Assembly: GCA_003450555.1 (NCBI GenBank)
Contig: DMFQ01000126.1
Span: 3,872 to 9,095, forward strand
Length of the DNA: 5,224 bases
Source: Ktedonobacter sp.
GTDB taxonomy: Bacteria > Chloroflexota > Ktedonobacteria > Ktedonobacterales > Ktedonobacteraceae
Reading direction: 5' to 3'
The notes beneath the pieces are model-generated. The model saw only the letters and a list, made by a program, of their open reading frames with translations. It did no database searches and was not told the origin of the DNA. A program made the position numbers and the translations under genes. Below, one piece after another: positions 1 through 5,224 of the stretch; position 1 is the stretch's first letter; every line of letters starts with the position of its first letter.

Positions 1-1581
1 AGTTCGGGATCATCGAGTGAACGTCCCAATGTCTCTTCTATTCTTCCCAGGCGATACAGTAATGAGTTGCGGTGAAAATGCATGGCGCGGGCCGTCTCGC
101 TCAGATTCCCATTACTGCGGAAGTAAGCTTCTAATGTGTTGATCAGATTACTATCGCCGCGGGTATCGGCGTTGAGAAGCGGGCCGAGCGTTTCCTGGTA
201 AAAATCGTTCAGTTCGCTTTGCCCTTTGAGTAGGAAGAGAAGACGGTAGATACCAAGATGGGCGAACGGGTGGATCTTGTTCTCACCAAAGAGCTGACGT
301 CCAATTTCAAGGGCCTGTTGCGCCTCGCGATAGGATTGAGGGATGCCTTGTAGATTCCCGGGAGCACGTCCAATGCCAATTGAATATGCTGGCAAAGCAG
401 CGTTGTTGTTTTGCTGTAAACGCGCATGTACGCGTTCCACGCGCGTAAGAAGGATATTTTCATTATCACTTCCGCTGGGATTGCTGTGATTGTCCGCTGT
501 TATGAGAGGGAGTAAAGCAGTGACACGGCGAGCCTCATGTAAAACCCAACATGAAGGCCACGCCAGGAGGAGTTCATCGCGAACCCTTCTACTCCATTGG
601 GCCTTAGGACTGCCGGGAGGATGCTCTGGCTCGTCGGAATGAAGCTCAAAAATGGTGACGACCTGTGGTGTGGTGAGATCATACCCTAGCAGACGGGCGC
701 GCACCAGCATTTCTTCTGGCTGCTGAAAATTGCCCTGCAACACATCCATGAAGGCTTCCAGTTGATAGCGGTTCTCGACATCGCTACGCTCTTTTTCGCG
801 CGCGAATTCCAGCGCCAGAATTGGAACGACCTGACCCAATATGATGCGATCCAGGTAATCGAAATCGCCATTCGCTCCCGATCAATGAAAGAAAGCCGAC
901 AACTTCGTGGCGTATAAGAATGGGGGCAAGAATCTGGGTAAGACCCTGTTGCCAGAGAATCTGATCATCAAGCGTTGCCGGTAAAGAGAGCATTCCGGCT
1001 TCCGCAGGGGTTGTCTGGAGGCGAATGTGGTGCTCAGTATCCTGTACGATGACCCATTTGTTGCAACTGTTAGCGATTTGTTCGCATATACCCTGTATGC
1101 CAGCGCCCTGTATGCTTAGCTGCATGAGTTGATGCGAGAGTTCTGTGGCTTTGCGTTCAATCTCGCCGCGGAAGCTTACCACAAAAGTAATCACCTCACG
1201 CTCGATCACTTCAAGTGATGTTGATTGAGGGAGGAGAATCAATGGGAGATGGAGCTGGTTCGCGAGCGTGCAGGCTTCTTCCCCCAGAGCTTCGATAGAG
1301 GGGGCTGCTACAGCTACCGCCGCTACACCCTCTTGATGCAAGCTTTTGAGAAGATGGGGGAGCGATTCATCGAGTCGACGCAGTTGGGAGATCCCAAGCA
1401 GAGCAAGTTCTCCCCCATGCACGCTTTCAAAGGCAGGGAGGCGTGCACGCATACGACAGGACCATGTCACCCGACGTTCCAGCCCCTCTACGCCTCCTAC
1501 CAGGTAGGCATCGCGAGAGGCAAGCAGGGTCAGAATATTACGTACCGAGGCAGAAGATGTCGGAGAAGACGAACTGCTCAT
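1..1581 (-). pseudogene. PucR/CdaR-family transcriptional regulator, frameshifted, C-terminus beyond window
   Basis: This is a likely DNA-binding regulator of the PucR family, whose members control purine, sugar-acid or nitrogen catabolism; the effector here is unknown. The frame opens at ATG 1581, and a TGA lies two codons upstream, so the start cannot be earlier. Residues about 12-130 match the PucR N-terminal domain (SVRNILTLLASRDAYLVGG, then GGELALLGIS and LHLPLILLP). A GAF-like segment follows at about 150-260. At codon 235 (CCC on the plus strand, 877-879) the frame shifts and would stop at 784-786 after 265 residues. Dropping one base restores an open frame without stops to position 1. 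It reads IGANGDFDYLD, then a CdaR GGDEF-like domain (about 275-420, SIGIGRAPG and SYREAQQALEIG), then the C-terminal helix-turn-helix (about 478-527, GNLSETARAMHFHRNSLLYR). The family is typically 500-560 residues, so little is missing at the edge. It could be a true broken gene or a sequencing indel. Family assignment is firm; functional state is not. Confidence 0.88.
877..879 (-). other. Frameshift site in the PucR-family gene
   Basis: On the minus strand the frame reads TTG ATC GGG AGC GAA and loses family similarity at once. With one G fewer it reads ATC GGA GCG AAT GGC GAT and continues through the GGDEF-like and HTH domains. The change is therefore one extra base, most simply in the three-G run. 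No slippery heptamer is visible here, so programmed frameshifting is unlikely. Confidence 0.8.
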
Positions 1582-1604
1582 CGCTCACGAACCCGTAATA
1601 AGGT

Positions 1605-1627
1605 AGCGCGGCGATTATCGCCGCGCT
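1605..1627 (-). terminator. Perfect 11-bp inverted repeat between small basic gene and PucR gene; weak terminator or attenuator candidate
   Basis: Arms 1605-1615 (AGCGCGGCGAT) and 1617-1627 (ATCGCCGCGCT) are exact complements around one central base. A realistic fold is a 9-bp GC-rich stem with a 5-nt loop. The TAA stop of the small basic gene (1617-1615) lies in the loop. The minus-strand sequence after the stem (ACCTTATTACGGG) has only a broken T tract, so intrinsic termination would be inefficient. It may instead act as an mRNA-stabilising or attenuating hairpin ahead of the PucR gene. The structure is seen directly; its role is inferred. Confidence 0.45.
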
Positions 1628-1743
1628 GTCGATGTGGAAGTAGTAGTAGTGGCTCCACTTGCCTTTTGCGCTATGCGCTTCTCTTTATTCTTTTGTGCTC
1701 GTACCAGATGTTTGTGCCATGCTACTTTTTTCGTTTTGTTCAT
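1615..1743 (-). CDS. Small highly basic protein, 42 aa, unknown function
   Basis: The frame begins at ATG 1743 and ends with TAA at 1617-1615. AAGGAG lies 6 nt before the ATG (1755-1750), the best ribosome binding site in the window. The protein starts MNKTKKVAWHKHLVRAQKNK. It carries 12 Lys/Arg and 2 His against a single Glu among 42 residues, has no hydrophobic segment, and ends in a Thr/Ser run (residues 32-39) plus RR. Residues 3-27 look like one basic amphipathic helix. It fits tightly between neighbours: 36 nt after the TPR gene and 33 nt before the PucR gene, same strand. I do not recognise a named family. The composition resembles small ribosome- or nucleic-acid-associated basic proteins, but that is inference. 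It is easily missed because of its length. The strong RBS and position make translation likely; function is open. Confidence 0.7.
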   Translation of the reverse strand: MNKTKKVAWHKHLVRAQKNKEKRIAQKASGATTTTSTSTARR

Positions 1744-1749
1744 TGTTTG

Positions 1750-1755
1750 CTCCTT
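1750..1755 (-). promoter_or_regulatory. Ribosome binding site of the small basic gene
   Basis: AAGGAG on the minus strand lies 6 nt upstream of ATG 1743. It is the main evidence that this very short frame is a real gene and fixes its start. Confidence 0.75.
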
Positions 1756-1779
1756 AATACATTATGGTTTCTTGATACA

Positions 1780-2598
1780 CTACTCTTCGGGTTCGGCAGC
1801 ACCCTCGAAATCGACTTCGGTCAGCTCGTCGGTTTCATCTCCGCCGTCATAATACTCGTCGTCATTTCCCAGTTCGTCATCGTCATCGCCGCGATCATAG
1901 CGTACCATAGTATCCTTGGTATACGCGCGGATCGTATCGCCTCCGCCCTGTGACGGGAAGCTGACTTTGCCAAACATGCTAGGATGTTGATAATCTTCAC
2001 GAATTATCAGCCGTACCATGCCCGGTTCCATGGCAAGGATTGCTGCCGCATAACGATTGCCACCTTCCATGAAGTTGATCAGGCGGTTGGCGAGGCGCGG
2101 TTCTAACTGTCCGATATCTTCGCCTGCCGCATTGCGCGCGAAAATGGTGTGACCACTGACGTGCAGTTGAACTTTGTCACCGACCCCAACCCTGGCAAGA
2201 ATAGAGGTTGGCGCGATATTGATCAAGTCCGATGTTCCAGTTTTGCCGGTCTCTTCGATAAAGAGCCTGGGATCAATGCGTTCTGCTCCAGCATGAGTTG
2301 TGACGAGTTCTTCCTGGAGCATCGAGAGCCGGTCTAAATTCTTCTTTGCAATAGAGTTGTTCGGATTGTATTTCAGCGTCTGGTTGTAGGCCTGCCTGGC
2401 TTCCGAATACCGTCCTAACTCGCTGTAGGCCTTTCCCAGGCGATTATAGGCTTCCGGTTCGTTGGGAAAGATATTCAGGATGTTGCGATTGGTTGTAATC
2501 GCTTCTTCCCATTGGTTCGCCAAAGCCTGGTCAATCGCCAGACGGGTCCATTGAACTTTAAGTTGTGCTTTCTCTTCAGAAGATTGTGCTTGCGTCAT
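1780..2598 (-). CDS. TPR protein with HIRAN-like domain and acidic C-terminal tail
   Basis: The product is 272 residues and predicted cytoplasmic, with no signal peptide or membrane span. Residues about 14-47 and 48-81 form two TPR units (WEEAITTNRNILNIFPNEPE; AYNRLGKAYSELGRYSEARQ), with a partial third helix to about 98; TPRs bind proteins. Residues about 128-202 (VGVGDKVQLHVSGHTIFARN, then GEDIGQLEPRLANRLINFM) resemble a HIRAN-type beta module in the pattern 'x-V-x-N-x-x-G-x-x-I-G-x-L'. This is a recalled resemblance, not a search result. Residues 237-272 hold 19 Asp/Glu and no Lys/Arg. ATG 2598 is preferred because GGAGG lies 6 nt upstream; the in-frame TTG one codon earlier would be only 3 nt from it. 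It begins 38 nt after the miaB stop and is followed by the small basic gene, so it is probably co-transcribed with both. The exact function is unknown; a scaffold or nucleic-acid-linked adaptor is possible. Confidence 0.85.
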   Translation of the reverse strand: MTQAQSSEEKAQLKVQWTRLAIDQALANQWEEAITTNRNILNIFPNEPEAYNRLGKAYSELGRYSEARQAYNQTLKYNPNNSIAKKNLDRLSMLQEELVTTHAGAERIDPRLFIEETGKTGTSDLINIAPTSILARVGVGDKVQLHVSGHTIFARNAAGEDIGQLEPRLANRLINFMEGGNRYAAAILAMEPGMVRLIIREDYQHPSMFGKVSFPSQGGGDTIRAYTKDTMVRYDRGDDDDELGNDDEYYDGGDETDELTEVDFEGAAEPEE

Positions 2599-2604
2599 CA
2601 AACG

Positions 2605-2612
2605 CCTCCTCC
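2605..2612 (-). promoter_or_regulatory. Ribosome binding site of the TPR gene
   Basis: GGAGGAGG on the minus strand ends 6 nt before ATG 2598. Its position decides for this ATG over the adjacent upstream TTG codon (2601). Confidence 0.7.
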
Positions 2613-2636
2613 ATCATCAAGTTGATAGTCAGCCTA

Positions 2637-4130
2637 TTATACAGCAACTGCGCAACCCTGCAACGACCAGGGAGTAGTGCGTTCGATTGTTACCTTTACG
2701 AGATCACCTGCTTGAATAACGTTATCTTCAGCCGGATGTGGGAAGAAAACCAGTTTGTTGGCCCGGTTGCGTCCCTTCCATTGCTGGCGTCCATGGGTGG
2801 TATTTGCTTCTTCGACCAGCACTTCTTCAATTTTTCCGATATACTGCTGATTGATTTCGAGGGCAATTGCCGACTGTACTTCTTCCACCGCGTGCAGTCT
2901 GCGTTTCTTTTCTGCCAGCGGGATGTCGTCATCCCAACGAGCAGCGACGGTGCCAGGGCGAACTGAATAAGCGGCGACGTGAACTACATCGAAGCGAATC
3001 TCTTTGAGCAGGTCGAGCGTATGCTGGAATTCTTCCTCAGTTTCTCCGCAGAAACCCACGATCACGTCGGTAGAGAGGGTGATGCCTGGCCATAACTCTC
3101 GAACGCGCTGGATCTTTTCACGGTATTCGTCAAGTGTATAGCCTCGTTTCATGCGCTTGAGCAGGGCATCGTCACCGGCTTGAACGGGAATATTCAGGTG
3201 TTCGCAGACTTTGGGCAGATGTGCCATGCGTTCAATCATGCTGTCGGTCATATGGCGCGGATACGAGGTCATAAAACGAATGCGTTCCAGACCAGCGATC
3301 TCGCTCAAGTCGCTCATGAGGTGGGAAAGGTCAGGCTTATCCGGCAAATCGAGTCCATAGGCCTCGACGGTCTGTCCCAACAGCGTCAGCTCTTTCGCGC
3401 CTTTAGAGACCAGGGAACGCGCCTCAACCAGCAGTTCTGCTATGGGACGGCTGCGCTCGCGACCTCGACGATAGGGCACAATACAATAGGTACAGACCTT
3501 ATTGCAGCCCAGAATGACCGGGAGCCAGGCGGTTGGACTAGCTTGCGTCGGTTCGATCTTCGTGGGGTAGTGGGCGGTTCGTTCACCTGGTTTCGGCGTG
3601 ATAGCCATCGGCAGGACTGTGCGTTTCCCGATGGTATTCGTTGAAGTAGCAAAAGTAGGTAAGACCATTTCGCTCGCAGAATCGAGGGTATCTGTATCGT
3701 CATCATTGGGCATGTATTCGATGTCAAGGCAGCCCGCACCTGAAATGGGAGTCCAGCGCTCTTCGAGGAAACGGGGGAGAATGTCCGCCTGTTCAACTTT
3801 CATGAACAGATCAATGTGTGGGTAGCGTTTGCCCAGTTCGTCGATGGTCTTCTGGTTACCGATCATGCAGCCCATCATTGCCACGAGGAGGTCGCTACGC
3901 TTCGACTTGGCGTGCTTAAGCTGCGCAAGCTGATTATGCGCTTTTTCTTCCGGCGCTTTACGCACGCTGCAGGTATTGAGGATCACGAGGTTGGCCTGAT
4001 CCATGCTCGTCTCTTCCCATCCTAGTTCATCAAGGATGGACTGGATGCGTTGAGAATCAGCCTGGTTCATCTGGCAGCCGACCGTCCAGATATGATATTT
4101 CCCTTGCGTAATAGTTGTTGTCGTGGTCAT
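2637..4130 (-). CDS. miaB: tRNA-2-methylthio-N6-dimethylallyladenosine synthase MiaB (radical SAM methylthiotransferase)
   Basis: MiaB converts i6A37 to ms2i6A37 in tRNAs that read codons starting with U, using two [4Fe-4S] clusters and SAM in the cytosol. From ATG 4130 the protein has 497 residues. The N-terminal methylthiotransferase domain carries cluster cysteines C19 (TVGCQMN), C54 (LNTCSVR) and C88 (MMGCM). The radical SAM core carries the CxxxCxxC triad C209, C213 and C216 in GCNKVCTYCIVPYRRGRE. It is followed by LLGQTVEAYG, FMTSYPRHM, HLNIPVQAGDD, MKRGYT and TDVIVGFCGETEEEF. A TRAM domain occupies about 429-495. LLGQ and IVPYRRGRE favour MiaB over MtaB or RimO. The C88-C209 spacing is 121 residues, about 45-50 more than usual, owing to an Asp/Ser/Thr-rich linker. 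This start has GGAGAGG 7 nt upstream; the upstream in-frame ATG 4154 has no such site. It heads the minus-strand gene cluster. Confidence 0.95.
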   Translation of the reverse strand: MTTTTTITQGKYHIWTVGCQMNQADSQRIQSILDELGWEETSMDQANLVILNTCSVRKAPEEKAHNQLAQLKHAKSKRSDLLVAMMGCMIGNQKTIDELGKRYPHIDLFMKVEQADILPRFLEERWTPISGAGCLDIEYMPNDDDTDTLDSASEMVLPTFATSTNTIGKRTVLPMAITPKPGERTAHYPTKIEPTQASPTAWLPVILGCNKVCTYCIVPYRRGRERSRPIAELLVEARSLVSKGAKELTLLGQTVEAYGLDLPDKPDLSHLMSDLSEIAGLERIRFMTSYPRHMTDSMIERMAHLPKVCEHLNIPVQAGDDALLKRMKRGYTLDEYREKIQRVRELWPGITLSTDVIVGFCGETEEEFQHTLDLLKEIRFDVVHVAAYSVRPGTVAARWDDDIPLAEKKRRLHAVEEVQSAIALEINQQYIGKIEEVLVEEANTTHGRQQWKGRNRANKLVFFPHPAEDNVIQAGDLVKVTIERTTPWSLQGCAVAV

Positions 4131-4137
4131 TGCTTTG

Positions 4138-4144
4138 CCTCTCC
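4138..4144 (-). promoter_or_regulatory. Ribosome binding site of miaB
   Basis: GGAGAGG on the minus strand lies 7 nt before ATG 4130. It argues for this start rather than ATG 4154, which would add eight residues and has only AGTATAAACC in front of it. Confidence 0.65.
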
Positions 4145-4207
4145 GAGCATGCATGGTTTATACTGCTGGATATAGTCCTGTTTTGGCATTGTGTTTCTAA
4201 GGACGGT

Positions 4208-4236
4208 ATTATACACCAATCTATGGTTGATGTCAC
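4208..4236 (-). promoter_or_regulatory. Sigma-70-type promoter for miaB and the downstream cluster
   Basis: On the minus strand GTGACA (4236-4231, five of six bases of TTGACA) is followed after exactly 17 bp by TATAAT (4213-4208, a perfect -10). The predicted start near 4201 gives a leader of about 70 nt before ATG 4130. No comparable promoter was noticed in the short gaps between the four minus-strand genes, which supports one transcript. Both hexamers and the spacing are seen directly; activity is inferred. Confidence 0.72.
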
Positions 4237-4316
4237 GATTTTTTATTGGGCAGTTAAGGCTTCGCTAAAAATTGGAGGCTAGAGGCAAGATTTCAGGGCA
4301 ACCGGGCTAGCAACCA

Positions 4317-4338
4317 GGGCAACCGCAAGGGATTGCCC
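4317..4338. repeat. Palindromic core, copy A
   Basis: GGGCAA and TTGCCC form a 6-bp stem. Inside it CC-GCAA-GG adds two pairs closed by a GCAA (GNRA-type) loop, with a GA bulge on one side. No T tract follows on either strand, so it is not a typical terminator. Confidence 0.6.
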
Positions 4339-4373
4339 GTACATATATGTGACTGGCTGGTGTGGCAAGATTC

Positions 4374-4400
4374 TAGGGCAATCGCAAGGAATTGTCCCTA
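4374..4400. repeat. Palindromic core, copy B
   Basis: TAGGGCAAT pairs with ATTG-T-CCCTA as nine base pairs with one bulged T, around CGCAAGGA. The outer stem is longer than in copy A although several bases differ, so hairpin potential has been kept. It lies about 50 nt upstream of the glk start and could fall within the glk promoter or leader. Confidence 0.6.
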
Positions 4401-4433
4401 CTATATACGTGAATGGCTGATGTGCCGTTTACT

Positions 4434-4439
4434 GAGGAG
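4434..4439 (+). promoter_or_regulatory. Ribosome binding site of glk
   Basis: GAGGAG lies 9 nt before ATG 4449, an acceptable spacing, and supports that start. Confidence 0.65.
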
Positions 4440-4448
4440 AATAGAAAG

Positions 4449-5224
4449 ATGTTACTTGCAGGTGATATTGGTGGTACGAAGACAAACCTGGCTATTTATT
4501 CGCCTGAGGAGGGCTTGCGCAAGCCGTTGGTAGAGGCAACATTTCCTAGCGCTCTTTACCCTAGTTTGGAGGCGCTTGTCCATACCTTTTTGGCTCAGAC
4601 CAACATAGCGGTAGACCGGGCGAGCTTCGGGGTAGCTGGCCCTGTTGTGAGTGGCCGGGCGACGATTACGAATTTACCGTGGGATATGAACGAGCAGCAG
4701 CTTCAGGAAGCGCTGCACCTCTCGTCTGTGCGCCTGATCAATGATCTGGAGGCCATTGCCCGCTCTATTCCTTACCTGAAACCCGATGAACTGCATACGT
4801 TGAGCAAAGGGCAGCCCATTACCCATGGAAATATTGCTATCGTCGCGCCTGGCACCGGTCTGGGCGAGGCTTTTCTGACGTGGGATGACGAGTCGCATTA
4901 TCATCCCCATACATCAGAAGGGGGACACTGTGATTTTGCGCCTACCAATGAGCAAGAAATGGGGTTGCTGCGCTACCTGCTCAAACGATATGACCATGTG
5001 AGCTATGAACGCGTTTGCTCCGGCAAGGGCATTCCCAATATCTATGCCTATCTCAGGGATAGCGGAGTTGCTGTAGAGCCGCTCTGGCTGGCCGACAGCC
5101 TGGCGAAAGCGGCAGATTTTACGCCGATCATCGTCAATGCTGCACTGGATAGATCGTCCGATTTATGTATTGCCACACTGAATACCTTTGTTGCCATATT
5201 GGGCGCAGAGACCGGAAACATGGC
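4449..5224 (+). CDS. glk: Glucokinase (Glk family), 5' part, truncated by window end
   Basis: Glucokinase phosphorylates glucose with ATP to glucose-6-phosphate, the cytosolic entry step of glycolysis. The window holds 258 complete codons of a family usually about 320-340 long, so roughly a fifth is missing. The protein begins MLLAGDIGGTKTNLAIYS, giving the ATP phosphate-1 loop at residues 5-14. FGVAGPV is at 60-66 and NLPW at 75-78. N98-D99 (LINDLEAIA) holds the catalytic Asp. VAPGTGLGEA (132-141) is the second phosphate loop. E157 and H160 (SEGGHCDFAP) plus E187 (ERVCSGKGIPNIY) are the expected glucose-binding residues, close to the numbering of the E. coli enzyme. LGAETGNM (251-258) begins the adenosine motif. 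It lacks the CXCGXXGC zinc motif typical of ROK-family kinases, so it belongs to the Glk (hexokinase-like, non-ROK) family. It is transcribed divergently from miaB. Confidence 0.95.
   Translation, partial: MLLAGDIGGTKTNLAIYSPEEGLRKPLVEATFPSALYPSLEALVHTFLAQTNIAVDRASFGVAGPVVSGRATITNLPWDMNEQQLQEALHLSSVRLINDLEAIARSIPYLKPDELHTLSKGQPITHGNIAIVAPGTGLGEAFLTWDDESHYHPHTSEGGHCDFAPTNEQEMGLLRYLLKRYDHVSYERVCSGKGIPNIYAYLRDSGVAVEPLWLADSLAKAADFTPIIVNAALDRSSDLCIATLNTFVAILGAETGNM

Larger units (their letters stand above)
4284..4424. repeat. Diverged tandem repeat, about 2.5 units of ~60 bp, each with a GCAA-loop palindrome
   Basis: Segments 4317-4364 and 4376-4424 align over almost their full length, with about nine differences (GGGCAAYCGCAAGG core, then TAC, TATATRYGTG, CTGGCTGRTGTG-like sequence). 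The lead-in GGCAAGATTY near 4284 recurs at 4364, marking a partial extra unit at 4284-4316. The spacing of the two main cores is 59 bp. The repeat sits just upstream of glk, whose RBS follows at 4434. Such short palindromic units resemble REP-like intergenic repeats I associate with Chloroflexota and other large genomes; that comparison is from memory. Confidence 0.7.
4131..4448. other. Divergent intergenic region between miaB and glk
   Basis: This 318-bp gap holds the miaB RBS and promoter on the minus strand (4138-4236), about 45 bp of AT-rich sequence without recognised signals (4237-4283), the palindromic repeat array (4284-4424) and the glk RBS (4434-4439). I see no supported coding sequence or RNA gene in it. 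A convincing plus-strand promoter for glk is not evident; TATATA at 4402-4407 lacks a good -35. Confidence 0.7.

Noticed and set aside
784..876. Residues 236-265 of the unshifted PucR frame as a genuine C-terminus
   Set aside because: The Arg/Ser/Gly-rich sequence lacks family similarity, while the adjacent frame continues the expected domains without interruption.
870..890. Programmed ribosomal frameshift in the PucR gene
   Set aside because: No slippery heptamer, internal Shine-Dalgarno or obvious downstream stem is seen at the joint.
1639..1650. (AGT)4 microsatellite as a phase-variation tract
   Set aside because: It is in frame and codes the Thr run of the small basic protein; a three-base unit would change length but not shift the frame, and four copies are few.
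1225..1953. 242-codon open frame on the plus strand
   Set aside because: It runs antisense across the PucR N-terminal region, the small basic gene and the TPR tail. The product has no recognisable domain and no good start signal.
2599..2601. TTG 2601 as the start of the TPR gene
   Set aside because: It would leave only 3 nt to the Shine-Dalgarno sequence; ATG 2598 has 6 nt.
2565..2966. 133-codon open frame on the plus strand
   Set aside because: It is antisense to the end of miaB and start of the TPR gene and is explained as a shadow frame.
3180..3644. 154-codon open frame on the plus strand
   Set aside because: It lies entirely antisense to the radical SAM domain of miaB, which is well supported, and has no domain of its own.
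4131..4154. Upstream ATG 4154 as the miaB start
   Set aside because: It has no ribosome binding site, whereas ATG 4130 has GGAGAGG 7 nt upstream.
4399..4407. TACTATATA as a -10 element for glk
   Set aside because: No acceptable -35 lies 16-18 bp upstream, and the sequence is part of the repeated unit, so the match may be incidental.
4284..4424. CRISPR array
   Set aside because: The segments between the cores are themselves repeated, so there are no unique spacers, and there are too few units.
4674..4910. 78-codon open frame on the minus strand
   Set aside because: It lies inside glk, whose catalytic motifs are read on the opposite strand.

Overview
The window looks like chromosomal DNA of moderate GC from a free-living bacterium. 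My best guess is a Chloroflexota member of the Ktedonobacteria type. The reasons are the PucR-family regulator, a MiaB with a long linker, a TPR protein with an acidic tail, and intergenic palindromic repeats of the GGGCAAYCGCAAGG kind. This placement is inference from gene style, not from a marker gene. No mobile element, CRISPR array, tRNA or rRNA was found.

Minus strand, 4236 down to 1: a near-consensus promoter (4208-4236) precedes four closely spaced genes read in the same direction. They are miaB (4130-2637), a TPR protein with a HIRAN-like domain and a very acidic tail (2598-1780), a 42-residue very basic protein that is easily missed (1743-1615), and a PucR-type regulator (1581 to beyond position 1). 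The gaps are 38, 36 and 33 nt. The first three genes each have a clear Shine-Dalgarno sequence, so one polycistronic message is likely. The regulator carries a one-base frameshift at 877-879 as given. Removing one base restores an open frame of more than 526 codons, with all PucR-family domains, to the window edge.

Intergenic region 4131-4448: the miaB leader and promoter lie on the left. On the right are about two and a half diverged copies of a roughly 60-bp repeat, each containing a short hairpin with a GCAA loop.

Plus strand, 4449 to the end: the first 258 codons of a bacterial glucokinase (glk), divergent from miaB and cut by the window end.

How the genes relate: MiaB modifies the anticodon loop of tRNAs reading U-starting codons. 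The TPR/acidic protein and the small basic protein sit directly behind it and may belong to RNA or ribosome biology, but only by position and charge. The regulator and glucokinase have no evident mechanistic link to them. The least-described part of the window is the acidic TPR protein plus small basic protein pair behind miaB.
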